64,000 nt of DNA. It comes from Marinococcus halophilus (GTDB taxonomy: Bacteria > Bacillota > Bacilli > Bacillales > Marinococcaceae). The stretch spans positions 43,210-107,209 of the forward strand of contig NZ_NPFA01000011.1 in assembly GCF_002265875.1 (NCBI RefSeq), read 5' to 3'. Within the stretch, counting starts at the first letter, position 1. Each line of letters opens with the position of its first letter. The translations under genes and the position numbers were made by a program. The notes below the pieces were generated by a model. It was given only the letters and a program-made list of their open reading frames with translations, did not search any database and was not told the DNA's origin. Shown here in pieces: positions 18,955 to 26,850 of this stretch.

Positions 18955-20085
18955 TTATTTCAAAAAACGTTTAGCTGTATCCACCAAGACTCGTTGAATT
19001 TGAAGCATAGAATCAAATTCGACCCATTCAACGGGTTCGTGCAAACCATAACCAATAGGGCCCAAATTGATAGAAGGAATATCCCGTTGTTGAAAAACAG
19101 CTGCGTCTGTCCAGAAATCCCATCCTACTACCTCTGGTTTCTCTCCTATTAATTCTTGAAAAGACGAAGAAGCTGTTTGAACAATGAAGTCATCTAAAGA
19201 GCATACAGATGGTTTTCGTTCAAATACCCAATTGATATGAGCCCATTCCTCCACGTCTTTTATTACGCTTTCTATTTCATTGGTGGTGTGTTGATATTCT
19301 TCCGATGGCAGTGTTCTTCGTTCAAAATGCATCTCACTAGTGGCAGCATAGGTGGATATTTCAGTTCCTCCATCAATAAGGCTTACATGCATAGAGGCCG
19401 GCCCTAATAAATCATGCGTTTTATTGCGTAATATACTCTTATCAAATTGATCCAGGGCTGTAATAATAGGCCCCATTTTCGTGATAGCACTTTGCCCTAA
19501 ATCCCACCTGCTTCCGTGAGCACTCTTTCCATGTGTAGTAACTTTCCCCCACAAAAAGCCTTTGTGTGCAGCTACCAGCTTCATATCCGTAGGTTCTGTG
19601 ATAATGCATGCATCAGCATTATATTTCGATACAAAATGCTCTGCTCCGATGCTTTTGTACTCTTCATCACAAACTAAGGCCACGATTAATTTACCATTTA
19701 TATTTCCTTCTTCGGCTATGTCAACAGCTGCGCCCATAATCGCCGCTATACCAGCTTTCATATCACAGCTCCCTCTCCCGTAAACACGTCCTGCCTCTAA
19801 TCTTGGATCAAAGGGATCGATTTCCATTCCCATAGCGCTAACTGTGTCTAAGTGGGCACACAAACACAATGTAGGCCCATCATCTTCACCCACTTCTGCA
19901 ACAACATTAGGACGTGAACCTTCTATATATTCCAAGCGAGCTTTTATGTCATTGGCGGTCAACCAATCTACAATATATATTGCAATCTTTTCTTCATTAT
20001 AACCTTCCTGCGGGCATAAACCGGGGTTAACAGACGGAATTTGTATTAATTCTTGCAATAAACGTAATATTTTCTCGCTGGTCAT
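18955..20085 (-). CDS. M20-family peptidase / deacylase (ArgE/DapE/YgeY-like)
   Basis: This 376-residue zinc amidohydrolase shows CAHLDTVS, GRGSCDMKAG, CDEEYKSIGAE and the C-terminal LHEPVEW, which carry the metal ligands and catalytic acid of the ArgE/DapE family. A lid domain (about 175-285) is inferred from length. Its neighbour is diaminopropionate ammonia-lyase; the ygeX-ygeY pair in enterobacteria has the same arrangement, so an N-acyl diaminopropionate or related substrate is plausible. AAAGGAGGAG precedes the ATG. Confidence 0.88.
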   Translation of the reverse strand: MTSEKILRLLQELIQIPSVNPGLCPQEGYNEEKIAIYIVDWLTANDIKARLEYIEGSRPNVVAEVGEDDGPTLCLCAHLDTVSAMGMEIDPFDPRLEAGRVYGRGSCDMKAGIAAIMGAAVDIAEEGNINGKLIVALVCDEEYKSIGAEHFVSKYNADACIITEPTDMKLVAAHKGFLWGKVTTHGKSAHGSRWDLGQSAITKMGPIITALDQFDKSILRNKTHDLLGPASMHVSLIDGGTEISTYAATSEMHFERRTLPSEEYQHTTNEIESVIKDVEEWAHINWVFERKPSVCSLDDFIVQTASSSFQELIGEKPEVVGWDFWTDAAVFQQRDIPSINLGPIGYGLHEPVEWVEFDSMLQIQRVLVDTAKRFLK

Positions 20086-20279
20086 CTGGCTCCTCCTTTA
20101 AATCATAAGGACATTCAACAATTTGACGGCGCAAAGTGATTATGAAAAAGAAACGCCCTTTCAGGTATAAAGACAATGGCCATGTTTCCGGATAAAAGGA
20201 CGATATTTAGAAAAAGTTATTGGCTGTTTCTCAAAACCGATCAATATTTTTAATAATGGCAGAAGTAGTCTTAAAATTA

Positions 20280-21506
20280 TTAGATGCACTCATTTGGAAA
20301 ACAACCATTCCAGACGATGTTCCTGTAATGCTGTTGATCTGTATCACCTTCGGTGCTGATAATTAACACTCTGGCATTCTGATCCAGGTTAATCGCTTCG
20401 CATGTTTTATCTCGTTCCTTCGTGCGCAAGCGATACAGTAATCCAAGTGGTACCGCCCCTGATTCTCCTGAAATAATTCGTGGGTCACCCTGAAGGGGAT
20501 TACCTAAAATCCTCATCCCTAAAGCTGCGATGCTGTCACCACATGAATACGAAGCAGCAGCATAGTGGCTCAAGAGCCGGAACGCAATACTGCTCGGCTC
20601 TCCGCAAGCCAAACCAGCCATGATGGTATCCATTTCTCCTTCTACTATTTCCATTTCATTATGAGTATTTAAAAAAGAACGATAATAGCATTCTGCTTTG
20701 TCCGGTTCCACCACAATAATTTTAGGCGCTTGACCTTGATAATGTTGCTTCAAATAGCTTGCAATCCCTGCAGCAAATGAACCCACACCTGCTTGAAGGA
20801 AAACATGGGTGGGTGCTGGATCATCTGTTTTATCCATTTCTTGGACAATTTCATGTGCTATCGACGCGTAGCCCTGCATGATCCAGAGAGGGATTTTCTC
20901 GTAACCTTCCCATGCCGTATCTTGAACCATTACCCAATCGTTTTCTTTCGCCAGTCTTGCAGCCATTCGTACAGTTGCATCGTAATTTAACTCTGTTATT
21001 TCAGCAAATGCTCCTTCATTTTGAATAGCCTCCAATCGAGATGGCTGCGATCCTTTGGGCATATATATGGCAGCTTCCTGGCCTAATTCTCTAGCTGCCC
21101 ACGCCAATCCGCGTCCGTGATTCCCGTCTGTCGCCGTAATAAATGTAATGTCTCCAAGGGCATTTCTTGTTTCTGCTGATTGCAGCTCTTCAAAGGAAAG
21201 GTTATCAACATCTTTATCTAAAAGCTCAGCTAAATATTTAGCGACGGCATAAATGCCTCCCATGACTTTAAAAGCATTTAAGCCAAAACGTGTCGATTCA
21301 TCTTTCACTTTGATATCTTTTACACCAAGATAGTTTGCCAGATGGCGTAACGAATAAAGCGGAGTGTTTGTATATTTTTTATGAGTTTGTTGGAATCGCC
21401 AGACTTTGCCGATTTTCTCTGCAGAAAAATAAGCCGAGTCTTCATGTGTAGTGGAAGAAACATTTTTATTTGTTACGTACGAATACGCTTCGGTCGTTTT
21501 TTTCAT
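20280..21506 (-). CDS. ygeX: Diaminopropionate ammonia-lyase
   Basis: A PLP enzyme of 408 residues, converting 2,3-diaminopropionate to pyruvate and two ammonia. Lys80 in RFGLNAFKVMGG is the PLP lysine; FITATDGNHGRGLAWAA holds the substrate/PLP Asn loop, and QAGVGSFAAG and GESGAVPLG bind phosphate and ring. These segments are typical of the DapL-type lyase rather than threonine dehydratase. The start at 21506 follows CAGGAG. It leads the minus-strand cluster with the M20, GntR and M24 genes. Confidence 0.92.
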   Translation of the reverse strand: MKKTTEAYSYVTNKNVSSTTHEDSAYFSAEKIGKVWRFQQTHKKYTNTPLYSLRHLANYLGVKDIKVKDESTRFGLNAFKVMGGIYAVAKYLAELLDKDVDNLSFEELQSAETRNALGDITFITATDGNHGRGLAWAARELGQEAAIYMPKGSQPSRLEAIQNEGAFAEITELNYDATVRMAARLAKENDWVMVQDTAWEGYEKIPLWIMQGYASIAHEIVQEMDKTDDPAPTHVFLQAGVGSFAAGIASYLKQHYQGQAPKIIVVEPDKAECYYRSFLNTHNEMEIVEGEMDTIMAGLACGEPSSIAFRLLSHYAAASYSCGDSIAALGMRILGNPLQGDPRIISGESGAVPLGLLYRLRTKERDKTCEAINLDQNARVLIISTEGDTDQQHYRNIVWNGCFPNECI

Positions 21507-21615
21507 GTTATTCGCTCCTGATCGATATAACTTAAGTGTATGTATAATGTAATATATCACATGTAATATTTTTTTCAACTACTAGTAACATATAAATTAC
21601 TCATACTATTCATAC

Positions 21616-21659
21616 TTTAAACTATTACAAAAACGTTTTAGTTTATGTAATAGTTTAAA
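21616..21659. repeat. Inverted repeat with the iteron core in both arms
   Basis: TTTAAACTATTAC (21616-21628) is the exact reverse complement of GTAATAGTTTAAA (21647-21659), with an 18-nt spacer. Each arm contains the iteron core GTAATAGTT, so it may be a distal Rep-binding site or handcuffing partner. Confidence 0.7.
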
Positions 21660-21906
21660 TAAAAGTTCTTACTATTTAAGTAATCAATAATTTTAAGTCA
21701 CCTCCAATACAACTCATTAAATTTCTAATCCCCCGTTAGATCTGCTCAAAGGACTACAATAAAAGGCACAATAATTAAATGTTTAAGTAAACATAAACAT
21801 AACAGTTTTATTAATTTGTTAAGTTTACTTTTATATTTTAATTATTGTTATCTAATATCAAAAGTTAAAGTGTATCAATTCTTTGGAAAACTATTTCTTA
21901 AAATTG

Positions 21907-22306
21907 ACTCCTCAATGTGTAATAGTTATTAGCATTACATACATTTTACGATTGGTCTTTAAGTTTAAATTCAGTTTGTTCTTCGAAAAAAAAAAATAAA
22001 ATATTATTATACTTATGCAAAATTCATTAAAACTGAAACATTTACATAAATGTAATAACAAATTTAAACATTTATAACTTTTAAACTCCTCAATGTGTAA
22101 TAGTTAGAGACATATAATTCACAAAATTGCACTCCTCTTTTTGTAATAGTTGGACTCCCTAATGTGTAATAGTTACTCCTCGATGTGTAATAGTTCACTC
22201 CCCTAATTGTAATAGTTCACTCCTCAATGTGTAATAGTTAGACTCCCTTAATTGTAATAGTTCACTCCCCAATGTGTAATAGTTTACTCCTAAATGTGTA
22301 ATAGTT
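21907..22306 (+). repeat. Rep-binding iteron array, ten 21-bp copies
   Basis: Copies start at 21907, 22085, 22131, 22154, 22175, 22197, 22219, 22242, 22264 and 22286. The consensus is ACTCC(T/C)(C/n)AATGTGTAATAGTT, with three variants that lack the GT. From 22131 on they are spaced 21-23 bp, about two helical turns, so Rep molecules would bind on one face. Confidence 0.95.
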
Positions 22307-22435
22307 CAAAATTGAAACCCTTAATACGAGAGGCGTGCAGAGCTCTCTAATTATTAATCATTGTAATTTAGTTGTTAAATAAATAAACGATGTAAACAAC
22401 AAGGTGAAAATTTGAATAATGTTGTTTCATCGAAT

Positions 22436-22456
22436 AACTATTACAAAAAGAGGAGT
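22436..22456 (-). promoter_or_regulatory. Inverted iteron, likely rep autoregulatory operator
   Basis: The reverse complement of 22436-22456 equals iteron 3 (22131-22151). It lies about 60 bp before the rep ATG, where Rep_3 plasmids have operators through which Rep represses its own gene. Confidence 0.75.
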
Positions 22457-22518
22457 AGACAGAAGAGAGAAGCAGTAATTATAATTAACTTACTAATAAC
22501 TGGGAGGAGTGAAGCGGC

Positions 22519-23688
22519 ATGGTGAGCGAACAGATGAATTTACCTGGAGTCTCTGAAATATCGCCTGAGCATACAGTCACACAGTCCAACGATCTCATCA
22601 TGTCCCGCCAGGATCTCACTATTCAAGAACGTCGGATCATTTATGCCTTTGCTTCGTTAATACATAAAGAAGATAACGATTTTAAAATACACAGAGTAAA
22701 AGTAAAAGATATTGCTGATATTCTGGGTATTCAGACCAAAAACTATTACCGAAAAGTGCAGAACATCGTGCTCGGTTTGCAACAGAAAGGCGCATATATC
22801 CAGAAAGAAAAATCGGAATTATACGTAAATTGGGTAGCGTCAAGCGAATATTTTCATGGTCAAGGATGCGTGGAGCTCGAATTTTCTCAAAAAATGAAAC
22901 CTTACTTGTTAGAATTAAAACAACGCTTTACGCCATTCAAATTAAGGAACGTCCTTCGATTGCGAAGTGAATATTCTATGCGTATGTACGAGTTGTTAAA
23001 AAAAGACGAATTTCGCCACCAGGTGAGTTACTCCATTCCAGAACTTCGACAGCTATTAAATATCGAAGAAGGAAAATATGAACCTTATGCCAATTTCAAA
23101 AATCGTATTCTAAAAAAAGCCCAAGAGGAATTAGAAAATTACACAGATTTAACGTTTTCATATGTTGAAATCAAAGAAGGTAGAAAGGTAGCAGCTTTAA
23201 CGTTTGCCATCCAACCCAATGACAAATACGTCGAAAATGCAATCGAAGAGAACGATAACAATGAAATCATTCAGTTGCTCATTACGTATGGAATTGACGA
23301 AAAACAAGCAAAAAAACTTTTGACCGAGCATGAAAAAGACAAAGTTATTCGAAACATCGAACACATTGCTTCTCAAAATGAAAACCAGTTTCATAATTTA
23401 GCCGGAGCGTTAATAGATGCCATACGGAAAGATTATGCAGCCAGCCAAACACTTCCCTTCGAATCATCAATTGCTGATATTGAATACGAAAAGAAGAGTC
23501 TTCCAGAACCTAAAATGGCGGAACTAATTGTAAAAGATCTTATTAAAAAGTACTCAGGAAATAATTCCGGCCCGATTCCAAAATGGATGGTTGAAGATGA
23601 ATTAGAACGACGGTTAAATGAAGAAGGATATTCTAATGAGGAGCTCGAGACTGTAAAAAATCATTGGCTACCTTATTTAACAAAATAG
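22519..23688 (+). CDS. Rep_3-family replication initiator
   Basis: This 389-residue initiator has the tandem winged-helix Rep_3 fold: NDLIMSRQDLTIQERRIIYAFAS at the start of WH1, then VELEFSQKMKPYLLELKQRFTPF and RSEYSMRMYELLKK leading to WH2 with SIPELRQLLNIEEGKYEPYANFKNRIL. The C-terminal 120 residues are a charged extension. It should bind the upstream iterons and start theta replication. GGGAGGAG precedes the ATG. Regulation by the inverted iteron is inferred. Confidence 0.95.
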   Translation: MVSEQMNLPGVSEISPEHTVTQSNDLIMSRQDLTIQERRIIYAFASLIHKEDNDFKIHRVKVKDIADILGIQTKNYYRKVQNIVLGLQQKGAYIQKEKSELYVNWVASSEYFHGQGCVELEFSQKMKPYLLELKQRFTPFKLRNVLRLRSEYSMRMYELLKKDEFRHQVSYSIPELRQLLNIEEGKYEPYANFKNRILKKAQEELENYTDLTFSYVEIKEGRKVAALTFAIQPNDKYVENAIEENDNNEIIQLLITYGIDEKQAKKLLTEHEKDKVIRNIEHIASQNENQFHNLAGALIDAIRKDYAASQTLPFESSIADIEYEKKSLPEPKMAELIVKDLIKKYSGNNSGPIPKWMVEDELERRLNEEGYSNEELETVKNHWLPYLTK

Positions 23689-23696
23689 ATAATAAA

Positions 23697-23734
23697 GAAA
23701 GGCGTTCGGTATATTAATATGCTGAACGCCTTTC
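23697..23734 (+). terminator. rep terminator
   Basis: GAAAGGCGTTC (23697-23707) pairs with GAACGCCTTTC (23724-23734), just past the rep stop. Confidence 0.75.
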
Positions 23735-23760
23735 TCATACTTAAATACGGATCCTTGAAA

Positions 23761-23804
23761 AAACAATAACGTAAACTGAAACATTTCAGTTTACGTTATT
23801 GTTT
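23761..23804 (-). terminator. par operon terminator, 21-bp perfect hairpin
   Basis: Arms 23761-23781 and 23784-23804 are exact reverse complements with a 2-nt gap, and the minus strand continues into TTTTTT. It follows the RHH partition gene by 5 bp. It also contains the CTGAAACATTTCAG sequence shared with sites near ori and parA. Confidence 0.8.
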
Positions 23805-23809
23805 ACATG

Positions 23810-24181
23810 TTATCTGTTTTGTTTTATTTCTTTAATCAAGTTTTCTAAAGCGTAATTGATAGCTTGCGTTTTAAAGCCTTTGCCTTGGCCTTCTGCAAGA
23901 CGATTAAATTCTTCAAGCAAATCTTTCCGAATTAAAAATGTTCCCCGTTTATGGGTGTCTTCAACCTTTTCCTTTTTTTGACCAAAGTTAGACCAGAAAG
24001 TTTCCTCTGAATTTTCTTTCTCACCAGAGGTGTCATTTTGCTCCCCGCTTGCTTCATCTTTATCCGATGTTTCTTGGTCGTCAAAAAACATATTAGCTGG
24101 AGAAGGTCTTTGTTTACGCTGTGTCATGTTTTCAAGTACTTTATCTGTTCCTTTATTGGTTTGTTTTTTCGCTTCTGACAC
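23810..24181 (-). CDS. Ribbon-helix-helix partition protein (ParB-like partner)
   Basis: A 123-residue protein with a charged, likely disordered N terminus (1-75, rich in Glu/Asp/Lys) and a C-terminal RHH domain (GTFLIRKDLLEEFNRLAEGQGKGFKTQAINYALENLI). It overlaps the end of parA by 29 bp and is co-transcribed. Small RHH proteins paired with ParA act as centromere-binding proteins and par repressors. The centromere is not proven; TGAAACAT repeats near parA are candidates. Confidence 0.82.
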   Translation of the reverse strand: MSEAKKQTNKGTDKVLENMTQRKQRPSPANMFFDDQETSDKDEASGEQNDTSGEKENSEETFWSNFGQKKEKVEDTHKRGTFLIRKDLLEEFNRLAEGQGKGFKTQAINYALENLIKEIKQNR

Positions 24182-24938
24182 GATCCATCAACTCCTTTAC
24201 AAATGATTTATGATAACTGAATGCTTGATTGGATTCTGAGTTATTGACGAGACCGTAAATAGGAAGCCGTCCCGTTGTCGCTCGTCGGTGAATAACCGTA
24301 TCAAAAACATAGTTCGGGTACTCGTTTTCAATTAATTGAATCATTGCCTGGGAATCTACGCGCTTAGCATCAGCAAGGGTTCGCAGAATACCTGCAATTT
24401 CAAGATCTGGATTGAGCCGTTCTTTGGTTGTCAAAACGGTATCAATAAAGCGAGGAACTGCTGAATAACAAAATTTGCTAGTTTCGAACATGATCACCAC
24501 GTGCGTAGAGGTACTCAGTGCATTGATCGTCTGCTCTGAAAGAGCGGGAGGAGTATCGATAATAATAAAATCATAAAACTTATGTACAGGCTCGAGAGTG
24601 TGGTGCAATGCAAGGGAACGATTGCCATCATACTCCTGATACAAAAACTGGCCAATGGTCGCCAAGTAATCGTCAGAAGGAAGTAGATGAAGGTTCTCGC
24701 TGATTCCTTTGATATATGGCCTGGCATCTTGCTCTTTGATTGCTTCTAAAACTGTTTCATTTTCAAATTCGGATAGGTCATCAATACCAGATATAAACTG
24801 TGTTAGATTGCCTTGGGAGTCCATATCTACACAAAGTACTTTGTAACCTGCTTCAGATAGCAGATAGGCAGTAACTCCAGATGTTAATGTTTTTCCTACG
24901 CCGCCTTTTTGTATGCCAAATGTGATCGTTGTCGTCAT
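24153..24938 (-). CDS. parA: ParA-family partition ATPase
   Basis: This Walker-type ATPase of 261 residues has the deviant P-loop KGGVGKT at 11-17, CVDMDSQGNLT (Walker A') near 37-47 and FIIIDTPPALS (Walker B). It moves or positions plasmid copies with its RHH partner. The lack of an N-terminal HTH marks a type Ib/Soj-like ParA, so the RHH partner would regulate the operon. GGGGTGA precedes the ATG. Confidence 0.95.
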   Translation of the reverse strand: MTTTITFGIQKGGVGKTLTSGVTAYLLSEAGYKVLCVDMDSQGNLTQFISGIDDLSEFENETVLEAIKEQDARPYIKGISENLHLLPSDDYLATIGQFLYQEYDGNRSLALHHTLEPVHKFYDFIIIDTPPALSEQTINALSTSTHVVIMFETSKFCYSAVPRFIDTVLTTKERLNPDLEIAGILRTLADAKRVDSQAMIQLIENEYPNYVFDTVIHRRATTGRLPIYGLVNNSESNQAFSYHKSFVKELMDRVRSEKTNQ

Positions 24939-25027
24939 CGTGTCACCCCGCTTATGTAATTGTTTCTATTAAAAGTATACATAATATAAAATGTAAATGC
25001 CATAGTTTATTGAAATTTAAATGTATT

Positions 25028-25066
25028 CATAAACTTAAAAGTTTATGTTTCAGTTTAATGAAACAT
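25028..25066. promoter_or_regulatory. Palindromes upstream of parA, candidate parS/operator
   Basis: CATAAACTT-AA-AAGTTTATG (25028-25047) is a perfect palindrome. It abuts ATGTTTCA-6 nt-TGAAACAT (25045-25066). TGAAACAT recurs at 22033 near ori and in the hairpin at 23777. RHH partition proteins bind such short repeats, so this may be the centromere or operator. Confidence 0.5.
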
Positions 25067-25108
25067 AATAGTATATTATTCAATAACGAACTTGATTATT
25101 AAATAAAA

Positions 25109-25149
25109 GAGTATCTAAGCTTTTTATAGAAGCAAGGAGTTAGATACTC
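25109..25149 (-). terminator. Terminator of the small RHH gene
   Basis: GAGTATCTAA (25109-25118) pairs with TTAGATACTC (25140-25149), followed on the minus strand by TTTTATTT. Confidence 0.75.
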
Positions 25150-25156
25150 ACTTCTT

Positions 25157-25309
25157 TTATTTGTTTTTGTCTTTCTCAGATTGCTCCAATGCATATTGCA
25201 ATAGGTAAATAATGGCTTGGGTACGAGTTTGAAATCCCTTATCTTGTTTAAATTTATCAATTCGATCTAATAATTCTTTAGGGTATCGCATATTTACAAT
25301 TTGGGACAA
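25157..25309 (-). CDS. Small CopG-like ribbon-helix-helix protein
   Basis: A 50-residue protein not covered by long open frames. It starts at TTG 25307-25309, 8 nt after AGGAGGAA; ATG 25291 is an alternative. The sequence (QIVNMRYPKELLDRIDKF then GFQTRTQAIIYLLQYALEQ) is a complete RHH: strand, helix, helix. It may control plasmid copy number or the adjacent replication gene, like CopG, but no operator was identified. Confidence 0.75.
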   Translation of the reverse strand: MSQIVNMRYPKELLDRIDKFKQDKGFQTRTQAIIYLLQYALEQSEKDKNK

Positions 25310-25547
25310 AAGAAATTCCTCCTGCTTATTGTGTATCTTTTTAATACACGTTACAATTACTGTATATTATTATAATATACGATTATTCTCAACGAAACAA
25401 TTTTTAAATTTCTAATTCCTACAATTTTTCTTATTAGTAGGGGCTTATAAAGATAGGGACTTATAAAGAAAGGAACTTATTGCTATTATTAGGAAATATA
25501 TTAGTAAGTGAAGCTTCGATGAGACGTTTTATAAAAAATAATACATG

Positions 25548-25602
25548 AAAAAATCCCTGCTCATAGTATCCGGTTTGGCCGCCTAGGTACTATAAACAGA
25601 GA
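25548..25602 (-). ncRNA. Possible antisense RNA 3' end (countertranscript)
   Basis: On the minus strand a stem of about 17 bp (25586-25602 with 25554-25571, some G-U and one bulge) ends in six Ts (25548-25553). No minus-strand gene lies upstream of it, so it may end an untranslated RNA antisense to the leader of the 25788 gene. The loop contains TTGGC (25575-25579), a YUNR U-turn common in plasmid antisense control. No clear promoter was found. Confidence 0.4.
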
Positions 25603-25651
25603 TCTCTCTAAAAACATCTTGAAATTTAGCGTATCATAGAGATGAAAAATT

Positions 25652-25679
25652 TTGAACCTTTTGCTAAATTTTATATACT
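25652..25679 (+). promoter_or_regulatory. Promoter-like sequence before the HTH_36 gene
   Basis: TTGAAC (25652-25657), 16 nt, TATACT (25674-25679) is close to a sigma-A consensus and about 110 bp before the ATG at 25788. Confidence 0.5.
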
Positions 25680-25734
25680 GTTTTTCAAAGTTTGTCATGA
25701 ATAAATGTAAGAGAAGAACCTATACTTGCATTTT

Positions 25735-25782
25735 ATTCCTCTTTCTAGGGAGTCTCTAGCAGGGATATCTAGAAGGAGGAAT
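25735..25782 (+). promoter_or_regulatory. Hairpin that would hide the ribosome binding site
   Basis: ATTCCTCTTTCTAG (25735-25748) can pair with CTAGAAGGAGGAAT (25769-25782), burying AAGGAGG (25773-25779). Its loop has AGCAGGGAT, complementary to ATCCCTGCT at 25553-25561 in the upstream hairpin. This would allow a switch between alternative pairings. Confidence 0.45.
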
Positions 25783-25787
25783 TTTGC

Positions 25788-26801
25788 ATGGATACAGTAA
25801 TTCAATTTGAGGGCACTATTTATGAAAATGGTTATGGACTAATAGCTCAAAGAGTTATGCGTGATAAAACACTTCCAAAACAATCAAAACTTATTTATTC
25901 TTATATGTGCTCGTTTGCTGGCACAAATGGGGATGGTGAAAGGACAGCCTTCCCTAGTGTCAGTCTGCAATGCGATGAATTAGGTATGTCAGAAGATACG
26001 TATTATAAGTGGCGTAAATACTTAGTTGATCGCGGGTATATTCGTATTACACGGCAACGTAAAGAAGGGGCAAAATTTGATCGAAATATATACTCTATTT
26101 TAGCTGTTCCAGTAGAGTCTAAAAAGGAAGAAAGTAACCCGTACCAAAAAATTGCGAATACGGATCCACACCCTAAAAAACCGAATACGGTTAATCCAAG
26201 TACCGATAATTTGGGCACTAACAGTAATAACTCAAACAATAATAGCTTTAATAAAAAGAAACAAAAAGAAACGAATTTTAAAGATTTTTCTCCCCAACAA
26301 AAATATAATGATAAAGAAAAGAATAAAGAAGAACTGTTAAAAGCTAGTTTAAAATCTGTACTCCCAAATAAAATCTTTTATGCGTTAGATAATTTTAGTG
26401 ACTCTTATCAAGAATTATATGAGTGGATCGGCATTTTATTTAGATCGAAAAATCAAGTAGAAAAAGATAATGATCAATTAATTTTATTAGAGAATTATGA
26501 AGAAACCTTCTTCATAATTCTTCAAAACGCGATTAGAAATATAAAAACCAATGCTAAAGTTAATAAACCTAGCGATTACTTGTTTATCACGATCAAAAGT
26601 GAAATAGAAAAGCATATAGCTTCTCAAACAAGGCTGGACGCTATTAAGAATAAAGGAATGAATCAAGACGGAGGATTAGAAACATCTTTATTTGCCGACG
26701 AAAATTCTTCTTTAACTTTAGATACGGATAACAATTCAAATTTAGAAATAGAGAAAGCACATTTCAAGGCAATGTTGGCTGAAAGACGAGAAAATAAATA
26801 A
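25788..26801 (+). CDS. HTH_36 (DnaD/RepA-like) replication-associated protein
   Basis: A 337-residue protein whose N terminus (about 15-95; DKTLPKQSKLIYSYMCSFAG then FPSVSLQCDELGMSEDTYYKWRKYLVDRGYI) is a winged helix of HTH_36 type, found in Firmicutes plasmid replication and phage proteins. A low-complexity Asn/Lys linker (120-190) leads to a C-terminal region of unknown fold. AAGGAGG lies 7 nt upstream. It may be a second initiator, or a copy-control or accessory protein; the structured leader favours replication control. Confidence 0.6.
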   Translation: MDTVIQFEGTIYENGYGLIAQRVMRDKTLPKQSKLIYSYMCSFAGTNGDGERTAFPSVSLQCDELGMSEDTYYKWRKYLVDRGYIRITRQRKEGAKFDRNIYSILAVPVESKKEESNPYQKIANTDPHPKKPNTVNPSTDNLGTNSNNSNNNSFNKKKQKETNFKDFSPQQKYNDKEKNKEELLKASLKSVLPNKIFYALDNFSDSYQELYEWIGILFRSKNQVEKDNDQLILLENYEETFFIILQNAIRNIKTNAKVNKPSDYLFITIKSEIEKHIASQTRLDAIKNKGMNQDGGLETSLFADENSSLTLDTDNNSNLEIEKAHFKAMLAERRENK

Positions 26802-26850
26802 TCAGCTATTCTTTAATTAGATTTAATACTTAGTTAGGATGATTGAAATC

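Larger units (their letters stand above)
21507..22518. other. Plasmid origin region (oriV) upstream of rep
   Basis: About 1 kb without genes. It contains an inverted repeat at 21616-21659, a very AT-rich tract (about 21780-22080) suited to strand opening, ten iterons (21907-22306) and an inverted iteron next to rep (22436-22456). This is the standard layout of an iteron-controlled theta origin. No convincing DnaA box was found by eye. Confidence 0.85.
25310..25787. other. Leader/control region of the second replication-like gene
   Basis: 478 bp without a gene. It contains a hairpin with a U-turn loop and a minus-strand terminator (25548-25602), a plus-strand promoter-like sequence (25652-25679) and a ribosome-site hairpin (25735-25782). 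Two short direct repeats (CTTATAAAGA near 25444 and 25462) are also present. Confidence 0.6.

Noticed and set aside
21907..22306. The repeat array as a CRISPR
   Set aside because: Units are contiguous with 0-3 nt between most copies and no unique spacers. They are iterons, adjacent to a Rep_3 gene.
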